DNA of 64,000 bases from Meiothermus cerbereus DSM 11376 (GTDB lineage Bacteria > Deinococcota > Deinococci > Deinococcales > Thermaceae): positions 1 to 64,000 of the forward strand of contig NZ_JHVI01000014.1 of the NCBI RefSeq assembly GCF_000620065.1, read 5' to 3'. A model generated the notes under the pieces. It was not told the DNA's origin and searched no databases. It was given only the letters and a program-made list of their open reading frames with translations. A program made the position numbers and the translations under genes. Below are positions 48,183 to 56,377 of the stretch, piece after piece (position 1 is the first letter of the stretch; each line of letters starts with the position of its first letter).

Positions 48183-50810
48183 CTAGTTGAGCCTGAACGA
48201 GTAGTAGGTGCACCGGCCCGTCCACACCGTGATGGGCCCCTTGCTGCGGCTGGGGTCGGGGGCGTTGACCTTTACGGTTACACGGCAATTGTCGGTGCCC
48301 AGCCCAGCATTGTAGACGTTGTATAAGTCGAAAACGTTGCTCGTAGAAGCGTTATCGGCGCGGAGCACTTTGTCAAACCCTGGGCCACTCACGTAGAGCT
48401 TCCAGTCGTAGGTCAGGGCTTCGTTGCTGGGGTTTTCCACGGTAATCCCGCCGTAGTAGCGGGTAGGGGTAGGCCCAATGCGGAGGGTACAACCTATATC
48501 GCTCAAGACAATGGTGCTGCCGCCCGCTACCTTTACACTCGTGCAGATGCGGAACTGCCCACCTGAGTACTCCCTCGAGTACACCCCGTAGTCGGTAATT
48601 TTGGGATAGGGGTTGACAGGCGGCTCCAGGACATTCAGGTTGAGGGTTTGCGCGGCAGTAGCTCCCTCGCTATCCTGGGTAGTGACACGAACCTGGCGGG
48701 TGCCGGTAGCACCAAAGGTAACCGAAACCGAGCAGCCTGTACTGGTCGAAAGCGTGTCGGGGGCGTCTACCGACCAGTTGGTTTTGCTGCATAGCTGGTT
48801 GGTATCGGCTTCGTTGGGGTCGGTAATGAGGGCCGTGATGGGGTAGGCCTCGCCCTGGCGGGGGGTGCCGCCGTATTGAAGGGTCAGGGTGGGCGGGGTA
48901 TTGGTCACGTTAACCACAAAACTGCTGCTGGCCTGGCTGCTGCCGTACCGGGCCAGGAGTGTCAGCGTCCTGCTGCCCACCGTGGTGAAGGTGCGCTTGA
49001 GCTCAGGGCCGAACAGGCTGTTGCGGTCGGTGCTCCAGCTGCCATTAAAGAGGGTGCCGTCCAGGTTTGAGGTCACGGTTAGGTTAACGCTCTTGGCAAC
49101 AGGGTGGGTCACGCTAAAGAACTGGGCCAGGTTGGTCTCGACGCGCAGCTGCACTGTAGCAGGGTTGGTCTTGATGGTGATTTTAGGTGCTTCGGAGCCA
49201 CCCGGGGCGGCTTGCTCTCGCTTCCAGGCCTCGCTGCGGCGACCATCGAAGTTCAGCACGCTCAGGGAGTTGAAGATGCTGCTTACGTAATCGGCAGGGA
49301 CGTAGTAAAAACCACCATCGCCTGCGCCACAGCCCCAGGAGTTCTTGACGATAAAATACCCACCCCCGCCAATGTTGGGGGTTTGGCCGAACTCGCTCAT
49401 CTCCTCGTTGGACAAAAAGCCCACAATCTGCACGGCGTGGCCGCCATAAGAACCACTGACCTCTTTACCCTTGTCAAGCATGGTCCTGCTGTAGTTGCTC
49501 ACCACACCGTCGCTCTTCACATCGTCCATGAAGCCTTTGTAGACTGGGAACGAGGCCAGCAGCACGTAGCCCTGCGAAAGGTAGTTGCGCAAGCGGTTGA
49601 GGTCGAAGGTGTCGCCATTTTTCCAGACCTGGATGGTGCGTGAGGAAGCCACCCCCGGCCCGCCAAAGGTAGCCTTGGCGTAGCCACAAAAGGTAAATAT
49701 AAAGGTGGTGCAGACCCGGCGGCTTTGGTGGGCCGTATCCGAGCAGGTGCCGGTGTAGCCGTTGCAGCTGTTGGCATACGAGTCGCTGTCGCCGTCTTTG
49801 ACGCTGGGGCGTGAGGTGGCCCCGTTGTAGGTCCAGCCCCCCTCGCTGGGGAAGCTCTGGCCTTTATTGACCGCGGTCTCGAGGGCCTTTTCCGACCAGT
49901 AGCCGTCGGTGTAGTCGCTGGAGTCCCAGTCCTGCTTGACCTTGTTGACCAAAAACTGCTCGGAAAGGTCGGCTGGGTTGTTGTTTTGCACCCGCTCGCG
50001 GCTTTCCACTGCCCCAATGGCGGTAAAGGCCCAGCAGGTGCCGCGTCTGGCCTGGTTCTTAACCGGGCTGATAAAGTTTTTCAGGGGAAACCAGAAGCGC
50101 TTAACCAGGTTGGTGGAATTGCAGGGGCCGTTGTTGTCGGTGCCGTTGCCTGGGTTGATGGCCTGGGGTTGAATGCCTCCCATGGGCTCGAGCCGGGCCA
50201 TACGCAGGCTGGCCGGCTGGCTTCCGAGCAGCTCGTTGAGCTGATGGAGGGCCGCTTTAATCTCGGCCAACGGCTTCCCCTTTAGGCTATCGGGGGTGGG
50301 GGCGCGGGGTTTGAGGTCTTCGGGCAGGAGCGCGTAGCTCAAGGCGTAGTCGTCCAGGGCGTTGTCCACGCTCTGCGAGCGCTGGTAGGTTTCGGCAGCG
50401 TTGTGCAGCTGGGTTCCGAGGCCAAACAGCACCACCGACTCTCCCCCCGGCCCGCTTACCGGGCGGTCACCCTCGAAGCTAGGGCTACCCGCGGCCTCGG
50501 CAAGCAGGGCGGCGGTGTTGGGGTCCGGGTTAGAGATGCCGCTCAGGAAGCGCTTGTCGTTTTGGTACTGGATTTCTCGAGCCTGCCTGGCCGCAGCAAT
50601 AGAAGCCGTACTGGAGAGCACCAGTTCGCCTGAGGCAATGCCCTTCTGGAACTCCTCCGGGCTTACCACCTGGGCATCGGCAGGAAGGCCTTCCTTCCAG
50701 GCGTTGGCCTCGCTGAACAGATTGGGATCGGGCTTGCTTCCCCCAGGTGAACAGGCTCCCAATGCAGCCATCAGGATAACTAGTACGCCAAACCACTTAT
50801 ATGCTTTCAT
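48183..50810 (-). CDS. Papain-family (C1A) cysteine protease lipoprotein with Ig-like domains
   Basis: An exported protein of 875 residues. A lipoprotein signal (VLVILMAALGAC) anchors Cys20. After a pro-region of about 220 residues comes a C1A peptidase: catalytic Cys in QARRGTCWAFTAIGAVES (about residue 262), His in SYGGHAVQIVGFLSN (about residue 452) and Asn in GYFIVKNSWGCGAGDGGFYY (about residue 482). The remaining 330 residues hold beta-rich Ig/PKD-like segments and end at the cell surface. Active-site residues are intact. It is the third gene of an operon after a small membrane protein and a zinc-ribbon protein, with a four-base overlap with the latter. Extracellular scavenging or modification of surface proteins is plausible. 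Confidence 0.88.
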   Translation of the reverse strand: MKAYKWFGVLVILMAALGACSPGGSKPDPNLFSEANAWKEGLPADAQVVSPEEFQKGIASGELVLSSTASIAAARQAREIQYQNDKRFLSGISNPDPNTAALLAEAAGSPSFEGDRPVSGPGGESVVLFGLGTQLHNAAETYQRSQSVDNALDDYALSYALLPEDLKPRAPTPDSLKGKPLAEIKAALHQLNELLGSQPASLRMARLEPMGGIQPQAINPGNGTDNNGPCNSTNLVKRFWFPLKNFISPVKNQARRGTCWAFTAIGAVESRERVQNNNPADLSEQFLVNKVKQDWDSSDYTDGYWSEKALETAVNKGQSFPSEGGWTYNGATSRPSVKDGDSDSYANSCNGYTGTCSDTAHQSRRVCTTFIFTFCGYAKATFGGPGVASSRTIQVWKNGDTFDLNRLRNYLSQGYVLLASFPVYKGFMDDVKSDGVVSNYSRTMLDKGKEVSGSYGGHAVQIVGFLSNEEMSEFGQTPNIGGGGYFIVKNSWGCGAGDGGFYYVPADYVSSIFNSLSVLNFDGRRSEAWKREQAAPGGSEAPKITIKTNPATVQLRVETNLAQFFSVTHPVAKSVNLTVTSNLDGTLFNGSWSTDRNSLFGPELKRTFTTVGSRTLTLLARYGSSQASSSFVVNVTNTPPTLTLQYGGTPRQGEAYPITALITDPNEADTNQLCSKTNWSVDAPDTLSTSTGCSVSVTFGATGTRQVRVTTQDSEGATAAQTLNLNVLEPPVNPYPKITDYGVYSREYSGGQFRICTSVKVAGGSTIVLSDIGCTLRIGPTPTRYYGGITVENPSNEALTYDWKLYVSGPGFDKVLRADNASTSNVFDLYNVYNAGLGTDNCRVTVKVNAPDPSRSKGPITVWTGRCTYYSFRLN

Positions 50811-51022
50811 GAATTCCTCCTCTGTACTAAAACGCTGGCGAGCTCAAGCCCGCAGGTTCCACAAAATCGCGCATATGGCGAGGTGAAGCGGGCCCCGCAG
50901 CGGGGACAGGCCTCGAGCAGCCGCTCCCCGTCGTTGAGGCAGTAGCGCTCCGGCGCGCCAAGCGGCACGGCGCGGTTGCAGTACGGGCAAATACGGTAAA
51001 AGACAGCAGGTTCCTCTTCCAC
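50807..51022 (-). CDS. Double zinc-ribbon small protein
   Basis: A protein of 71 residues. Seven cysteines appear as CPYC, a lone Cys in ERYCLND, CPRC and CGTC, so two zinc ribbons are likely, one with a substituted ligand. I prefer the GTG at 51022, which follows GGGAAGTGA and starts just after the end of the upstream gene; a frame open to 51112 overlaps that gene completely. The stop overlaps the protease start by four bases (ATGA), so they are translated together. Zinc-ribbon proteins of this kind often act as adaptors or regulators. A specific role with the protease is inference. Confidence 0.65.
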   Translation of the reverse strand: MEEEPAVFYRICPYCNRAVPLGAPERYCLNDGERLLEACPRCGARFTSPYARFCGTCGLELASVLVQRRNS

Positions 51023-51026
51023 ATAC

Positions 51027-51245
51027 TCACTTCCCTTCTTTGGCCCCACCGGGGGGCTGGTTGGCGGCGGCCATGCCCAGGGTGGGCATGGTTCCCCTGA
51101 GGCTGCAGCCAACCCTCGGCTCCTTGCGCGCCGAGAGGGGCAGGTAGGTCTTGCCGTTCACCACAATGCTGTAGGTAGTACCCGCAGCCCAGCCAAGGCC
51201 GACCAGCCATAGCAGCGCCAGGTTGTGCAATCTGGAGTCGAACAT
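51027..51245 (-). CDS. Small membrane-anchored protein
   Basis: A protein of 72 residues that I do not recognise. Residues 7-22 form a hydrophobic helix (HNLALLWLVGLGWAAG), and the rest is polar with a YSIVVNGKTYLPLSARKEP strand, one cysteine and a Gly/Pro-rich tail. AAAGGAGC stands seven bases before the ATG at 51245. It is first in a three-gene operon with the zinc-ribbon and papain-like protease genes, with only four bases before the zinc-ribbon GTG. It may be a membrane partner of the protease. Confidence 0.6.
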   Translation of the reverse strand: MFDSRLHNLALLWLVGLGWAAGTTYSIVVNGKTYLPLSARKEPRVGCSLRGTMPTLGMAAANQPPGGAKEGK

Positions 51246-51411
51246 GGTTGCTCCTTTCGACCCTCAGGGTGCTTTAAGGTTGGTTAGATTTCGGTCAGAA
51301 TTAGTCGGGGTTTTGCCGAAAAGCCAACGGCCCTCACCGCCGCAGGGGGGCATCGTCCGGGCGCACGCCACAGCCCCCGCCTGCCCGCAAAGCACACACT
51401 GCACCTGGATA

Positions 51412-54400
51412 TCAGGTCGTGAGGAAGCTCTGCCAGCGCACCGGCAGGGTCTCGCCCACCTCGAGCATCCATCCCCGAACCTCCTGATAGAGCCGATCCA
51501 GGCTCTTGTGGTTCCCACACCGCCGCAGGGCCTGTAGGGTCAGGCGCAAAGCCTCGAGGTCGTAGGGGTCGGCTTCCAGCAGGATTCTGCCCAGCCGGGC
51601 GGCCTCCCGGGGCTCCGCCTCGAGCAAAGTCTGGGCGCTATTATGCAGAGCCAGATAGACCGACTCACGCACAGTTTCGTACAAGGAGGGAAGCCCCCCC
51701 AGGTAAACCCCCCGCCACAGGCCGGTATCCTGGGTGCGCAAAAACTCCTCCAGGTCGGAGTCAACCGCCGCGCCCAGGGCATAGCCCGAAGAGGTGGTCG
51801 CCACAACCCAGGCTCCCAGGCTTGAGCGCACCGTATGAATGAGCTCCTTAAGTGAGGAAGCCGCCTTCTCTTCATCCTCGCCCGGGTAGAGGCTGTCCAA
51901 CAGCTCGAGCTTACCCATCTCGCCCCGCCCAGCCACCCGCGCCTCGAGCAAGGCCGCCAGCAGCTCCCTGCGTTTCTGGCCCCGCACTGCCTCGCTTCTG
52001 CCCTCCAGCCGCCACTGCATGGGGCCCAGCACCTCCAGGCGGAGCAGGGTCGGGGTTGGACTGGCCGGGGGCTGCCCTTCGAGCTGGGGGAAGTAGCGGC
52101 GGGCCAGGTAGGCTCCGTTCTGCAGGCCACGGGCCTCGAACCAGGCCAAACGGGCACGGGCGCTCTCGAGGTTGGCGGTGATGCGGTCGAGCTCGAGGCC
52201 GATGCGTTTGGCATACACCTGCCAATCCGAACCCGAGGCCAGTTGATAGGCCTCCTGCAGGCAGCTTAGGGCGGCTTCGCTCTGGCCCAGTTCGGCCAGG
52301 GCCAGTCCTTTGGCCGTCAGGGCCTGGTACTGTGGTTGCTTAATTCCGAACCCCTGGGCCATCCTCAGGCATTCCTCGGCTGTTTCCAGCCCCCCCGCAG
52401 CCCGTCCCAAGCGGGTCTCTACTTTGGAAAGCTGACACAGTGCCATAAACAGCTTGCTGCCGCCAAAGGGCCTGGCAAGCTGCACGGCGTGTTCGGCGTG
52501 TTTGAGGGCCAGGGCGTTGCCGTAGGCGGGCTGCCAGTCCAGGTAGAGGTTGCTGAGCTGGACCTCACAGGTAATCAGGAAGCTCGAGGCATCGCTTTGT
52601 AGCAGGATATTGCGGCTCTCGCGAAAGGCTTCCTCGGCCTGCTCGTACTGGCCCATCTCGTGCAGAATGCGGGCTTTTTTAGTGAGGGTGCTGGCGTAAT
52701 GGCGGCTGATTCCCGCCTGGGCATACAGGCGCAGGGCCTCTTCGGTATCGGCCAGCATCTCGGCTTCACGGCTGAGTTCCTCCAGCACCATGGCCCGGTT
52801 GTGCAAGGTGGAGGCCGTATAGGCCGGTTTGCCGGCGCTGCGGGCGGCCTCTACCGCCTGGTTGAAAATCGAAAGGGCGGCCTCGAGGTCGTCTTGATAG
52901 AAGCGCGCCAGCCCGCAAACCGTGAGCAGCCGCGCCCGATTCAGCGGGGTGCTTTGGGAATTCAAGGCTGCTCTGGCGATAGCTTCGGCCCCGGTGTGGT
53001 CGCCCTGGAGGGTGCGGGCAAAGCCAATGTTGTAGGCCAGCTTGGGGTCGGGGTCGGTATGCAGTTCCGAGTGAGCTTCCCATTGCTGTAGCACACCTTT
53101 GTAGTCCCCCAGGGCAAATTGCAGGGCAATCCGCCGCCTGACCCAATCCAGCGAGGTTTTCTCGCGGTCCGGGAAGCGTTCTAACAGCCGCTCCACCTCG
53201 CGTGAATTGCCCTGGTCGGCATAACAGCCCGCCAACAAGAAAAGGGCCTCCGGGTGGCTGGGCTGTTCTTCCAGCACCCACCGCAGCAGCCGCATGGCCT
53301 CCGGGCGGTCGGCGCTTTCCAGAACCTGGGCCGCCGCAAGCGCCAGCTCGGTGCGCTCTGGAGCGGGTGCATAGAGGGCCGCCTTGGCCCACAGCCGCGC
53401 AGCCTGCAGTTCATCGCCTTGCTGCTGAGCCGCCTCGGCAGCGCCTTGCAGGCGGGCCAGAATTTCTTCGGTTTGTAGTCCGGCCTCCTCGAGGTAGCGC
53501 GCAGCAGCCAGTGGTTGGTGGGCCAGGGCCTCGAGCGCCCTTTGGGCATAGGCCCTGCGTTGCGGGGGCAAGAGGCCGCGCAGGGTAACTTCCTGGTAGA
53601 GCGGGTGGGCCAATTCCTCACCCCGAAATATGCCCTGCCGCCTTAAAGCCGTCTGGGCGGCGTGCAATTCTTCGGGCGAAAGCCCGGCTACCCTGGCCCA
53701 CACGGCGGGGTCGGCTCCCAGCCCCAGGAGGGCCTTGCTTTCCAGGGTCTGGCGCAGGGTGGGAGCGTGCGCAGCCTGGTACAGCCACTGCTCCAGGAGT
53801 GCCTCCACGGTTAGGGGCAGGGTGTCGGCCTGGGGAGGCCGCCAGTGCCACTGCCGCCCATCGCTCCACAAAAAGCCCTGCCGGGCCAGATAGCGCAGAT
53901 ACTCCAGGCTAAAGAGGGGGTTGCCCTGGGCGTGTTCATAAATCCAGGCCAGGGCTTCCCTGGGCAGGTGGCTTCCCATCTCGGCCTCGAGCATGGCCTG
54001 CGCAGCTTGGGGGGAGAGGGGCGTCAGGTGGTGCGCTTCAAAGGGCTCGGGGGGTGTGCTACGGCTGGTAACCAGCAAGGCCACACCCCGGGTTCGCGAG
54101 ACAATGGCAGCCAGGGCCCGAATCCACTCGAGGCCCTCCGGGCTGGCTTCGTGGATGTCTTCCAGGTGCAACACCACCGGAGCCAGGGCAACCAGCAAGG
54201 CACCCAGCGCTTCTGCCGTTTTTTGCGCATCCGGCGCTTCACCTTTTTGCAGCCGGAGCAGCAGGGGTTCGGCCCAGGCAGGAAGCCTATCCAGGTGGGG
54301 CAGGCCGTGTACCAGTGCACCCAGCGGTGTCAGGGCATGAAAGCCAAAACTGCGACAAGGGGTCTCCCGCAAAAGCTGTTGGGCCAGGTGGCTCTTGCCA

Positions 54401-54522
54401 ACACCCGGCTCGCCCCACAGGGCCAGGGCCAGCCCGGCCCGCTTGAGCACGACATTCTTGAGGCGCGGGCGTAATAAGGCAGTCAGCTCCACCTGGGCAT
54501 CCGTAGTCTCCAGTCTAACCAT
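51412..54522 (-). CDS. Large AAA-ATPase/TPR/SARP transcriptional regulator
   Basis: A signal-transducing ATPase regulator of 1036 residues. Its N-terminus has a P-loop, LALWGEPGVGKSHLAQQLL, near residues 33-50, and a Walker B-like VVLHLEDIHEAS near residue 118, as in MalT-type STAND proteins. A long TPR solenoid fills residues 330-820. A C-terminal SARP-type winged helix follows (LRLEVLGPMQWRLEGRSEAV onward) with a BTAD-like tail. It is the larger cousin of the island regulator at 16634. It is 166 bases from the protease operon and points the same way, so it may activate that operon. The inducer is unknown. Confidence 0.85.
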   Translation of the reverse strand: MVRLETTDAQVELTALLRPRLKNVVLKRAGLALALWGEPGVGKSHLAQQLLRETPCRSFGFHALTPLGALVHGLPHLDRLPAWAEPLLLRLQKGEAPDAQKTAEALGALLVALAPVVLHLEDIHEASPEGLEWIRALAAIVSRTRGVALLVTSRSTPPEPFEAHHLTPLSPQAAQAMLEAEMGSHLPREALAWIYEHAQGNPLFSLEYLRYLARQGFLWSDGRQWHWRPPQADTLPLTVEALLEQWLYQAAHAPTLRQTLESKALLGLGADPAVWARVAGLSPEELHAAQTALRRQGIFRGEELAHPLYQEVTLRGLLPPQRRAYAQRALEALAHQPLAAARYLEEAGLQTEEILARLQGAAEAAQQQGDELQAARLWAKAALYAPAPERTELALAAAQVLESADRPEAMRLLRWVLEEQPSHPEALFLLAGCYADQGNSREVERLLERFPDREKTSLDWVRRRIALQFALGDYKGVLQQWEAHSELHTDPDPKLAYNIGFARTLQGDHTGAEAIARAALNSQSTPLNRARLLTVCGLARFYQDDLEAALSIFNQAVEAARSAGKPAYTASTLHNRAMVLEELSREAEMLADTEEALRLYAQAGISRHYASTLTKKARILHEMGQYEQAEEAFRESRNILLQSDASSFLITCEVQLSNLYLDWQPAYGNALALKHAEHAVQLARPFGGSKLFMALCQLSKVETRLGRAAGGLETAEECLRMAQGFGIKQPQYQALTAKGLALAELGQSEAALSCLQEAYQLASGSDWQVYAKRIGLELDRITANLESARARLAWFEARGLQNGAYLARRYFPQLEGQPPASPTPTLLRLEVLGPMQWRLEGRSEAVRGQKRRELLAALLEARVAGRGEMGKLELLDSLYPGEDEEKAASSLKELIHTVRSSLGAWVVATTSSGYALGAAVDSDLEEFLRTQDTGLWRGVYLGGLPSLYETVRESVYLALHNSAQTLLEAEPREAARLGRILLEADPYDLEALRLTLQALRRCGNHKSLDRLYQEVRGWMLEVGETLPVRWQSFLTT

Positions 54523-54580
54523 GACCCAGATGCCAGGCTAGCGAAGCCCGCGTTATATTGGCGTTATCCCACCCAAAAAC

Positions 54581-54604
54581 AATCCTCTGCGCTTGCAGAG
54601 GATT
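54581..54604. terminator. Perfect 10-bp hairpin upstream of the large regulator
   Basis: AATCCTCTGC, the loop GCTT and GCAGAGGATT. It lies in the 273-base gap between the regulator start and the ABC-2 permease stop. On the minus strand it could end the permease transcript; no long T-run is present. Confidence 0.5.
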
Positions 54605-54644
54605 CTTGCTTCCAGATGTTTGTTATAGGCATCTGTTCACAGGC

Positions 54645-54772
54645 TCACCCGCACATCCTGTGGCCGTACTTGCCCCGCCGCAGCAACAGCTTCCCGGCCT
54701 GTTCTACCTCAGGCACCCCCAGCAAACGCAGGCCCACCCCGGAGATAGCTCGAGGATAGCCCAAACTGCGTT
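54645..54772 (-). pseudogene. Possible gene remnant of about 42 codons
   Basis: On the minus strand a frame without a start codon reads SLGYPRAISGVGLRLLG, then VEQAGKLLLRRGKYGHRMCG and a TGA at 54645-54647. It has the residue composition of a real protein C-terminus and normal codon use. A TAA immediately upstream blocks any extension. It may be the tail of a decayed gene, but I cannot name the family. Confidence 0.3.
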
Positions 54773-54795
54773 ATGAAGCCGTTATGGTCAAAAGG

Positions 54796-55581
54796 CTAGG
54801 CCCCCATGCCGGAGAACTGCTTGAGCCCCTTGCGCCATAGCCAGCGGTTGATCAACCAGAAGACTCCGAACCAGATCCCCAACACCAAAAAGCCCTGGCC
54901 CACGCTACCGGGCAGGGGCAGCCCGGCAAACAAGGCCGCCGGGAAGTAGACCAGATAAGGAAAGGGGGTGAGCAGGGCAAAGTTGCGCACCGCTTCGGGA
55001 AAAACCGTGAGGGGCGCAATCAGGCCCGAAAGAAATAGGTAGGCCACAAACCACAGCTCTTCCACCGCGGCCCCACGCTCCGTCCAGAAGCACAGCATGG
55101 CAAAGGTGTACTGCATCAGAAAGCGGAGCAGAAAGGCCGCCACCGAAGCCACCAACCCCAGCACGGCGCCCTCGAGCTCCGGTACAAAGCGGGCCTGCGG
55201 GTAAACCAGCAGAAAAATCGCCACAATCAACAGGCCAAAGGGTAGGCGGGTCAGGCGCTCGGCCAGGTGCTGCATCAGGTGATCCCAGACCGGATCAATG
55301 GGCTTTAAAAGCTTGAACGAAAGGCGCCCCTGCACTACGTCCTCCTGGAACTCCCAGATCACCCAGATGATGGTGAGCTGGCGCACCAGGAACACGCACA
55401 AAAAGTAGCGGGCAAACTCCGGGGCCGAAAGCGCGAAATTGCCCCCTGCAGCAGCCTGAGTCCAGACCCCCATCAAAATCAGCGGTAGCATGGCCGAGAG
55501 GGCCCATAAGAGCACCTCGGCCCGGTATTCCATGAAGTAGGCATACCAGGCGGCCAGCAGGGCGCGGAGCTTGCGTAGCAC
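54796..55581 (-). CDS. ABC-2 family transporter permease
   Basis: A membrane protein of 261 residues with six hydrophobic helices, like the DUF990-type ABC-2 permeases that usually occur in pairs. The N-terminus ALLAAWYAYFMEYRAEVLLW and the loop EFQEDVVQGRLSFKLLKPID are characteristic. The start is GTG at 55581 with TAAACT six bases upstream, so it is probably leaderless. In most genomes an ATPase and a second permease are adjacent; here they are not, so the partners are elsewhere or lost. The substrate is unknown. Confidence 0.78.
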   Translation of the reverse strand: MLRKLRALLAAWYAYFMEYRAEVLLWALSAMLPLILMGVWTQAAAGGNFALSAPEFARYFLCVFLVRQLTIIWVIWEFQEDVVQGRLSFKLLKPIDPVWDHLMQHLAERLTRLPFGLLIVAIFLLVYPQARFVPELEGAVLGLVASVAAFLLRFLMQYTFAMLCFWTERGAAVEELWFVAYLFLSGLIAPLTVFPEAVRNFALLTPFPYLVYFPAALFAGLPLPGSVGQGFLVLGIWFGVFWLINRWLWRKGLKQFSGMGA

Positions 55582-55587
55582 CTCTTT

Positions 55588-55593
55588 AGTTTA
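55588..55593 (-). promoter_or_regulatory. -10 element for a leaderless transcript
   Basis: TAAACT on the minus strand, six bases before the GTG at 55581. Confidence 0.45.
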
Positions 55594-55707
55594 TGCCAGA
55601 GGCCCGAGAAGGTCGCGCCGTCCATTGGATTCACAGCGCTGCACAGCGGGTGGCATACTTTACCCAAGTACAACAGCCGCTGTACGGGATATCGACGGGC
55701 CCCAGGC

Positions 55708-56142
55708 TCACTTGCAGCGCAGCACCAGCACCGGCTTATCCGAACGGTGCAGCACCGCCTCGGTTACTGAGCCCAGCATAAAGCGATCCAGCCCGCTACG
55801 CCCGTGGGTTCCCATCACGATTAGGTCATGGTTTTTGGCCTCGGCCAGAATGGCCTCCACCGGCCTGGCCTCTACCAGTTTGGTCTCGGCCTCAACCCCG
55901 GCGGTCTGGGCCAGCTCGAGGGCTTTGCTCAGGGCTTCGTTCCCCACCCGCTTGAGGTCTTCGATCAGTTCCAGGCCGTAAGGAACGCTCTCGGGGCTGA
56001 TCCACAGGGTCGCGCTGATGTTCTCCACAGCGTACAAAAACGTCACGCTGGCCCCCATGCTTTTGGCGACCTCTAAGCCTTCCGTAATGGCCTTGTGGCT
56101 ACAGGCACTGCCGTCGGTGGGCATCAAGATTTTTTTGTACAT
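55708..56142 (-). CDS. Universal stress protein, UspA family
   Basis: A cytoplasmic protein of 144 residues. The start MYKKILMPTDGSACSHKAI and the ATP-binding signature MGTHGRSGLDRFMLGSVTE (G-x2-G-x9-G-S) near residues 111-129 are diagnostic for ATP-binding Usp proteins. AAAGGGAGAG precedes the ATG. The gene stands alone, divergent from pilT. Usp proteins accumulate under starvation or stress; no stress-specific operator was found in the intergenic region. Confidence 0.92.
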   Translation of the reverse strand: MYKKILMPTDGSACSHKAITEGLEVAKSMGASVTFLYAVENISATLWISPESVPYGLELIEDLKRVGNEALSKALELAQTAGVEAETKLVEARPVEAILAEAKNHDLIVMGTHGRSGLDRFMLGSVTEAVLHRSDKPVLVLRCK

Positions 56143-56286
56143 TGAACTCTCCCTTTCTTGTTGTTTCTAATCTAAATCTTGCCGGTTGGGACGAAAGCCC
56201 CTAGGTTTGTAACACCCCATCCCTGTCACGTAACGCCCTCGCCTTGCAAGAAAAAGCGATTTTGACAGAACATTTTAGCTCGAGGC

Positions 56287-56315
56287 TTGTCAAGCACAAA
56301 CAACCAAATTAATGT
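56287..56315 (+). promoter_or_regulatory. Sigma-70 type promoter upstream of pilT
   Basis: TTGTCA (56287-56292) and TAATGT (56310-56315) are separated by exactly 17 bases. A second TACAAT (about 56361-56366) lies 11 bases before the ATG at 56378, so two start points are possible. TTGACA and TGTCAA at 56261-56292 also form an inverted repeat. Confidence 0.5.
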
Positions 56316-56377
56316 AACAGCCCTGTGGTTATGAAGCCAAGCCCAGCTAGCAAATCCACCTACAATCGCAATTGCCT

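Noticed and set aside
54558-54776. 72-codon plus-strand ORF between the large regulator and the ABC-2 permease
   Set aside because: It crosses a perfect hairpin, has no ribosome binding site and its residue pattern (Pro, Gln, His rich) is not protein-like.
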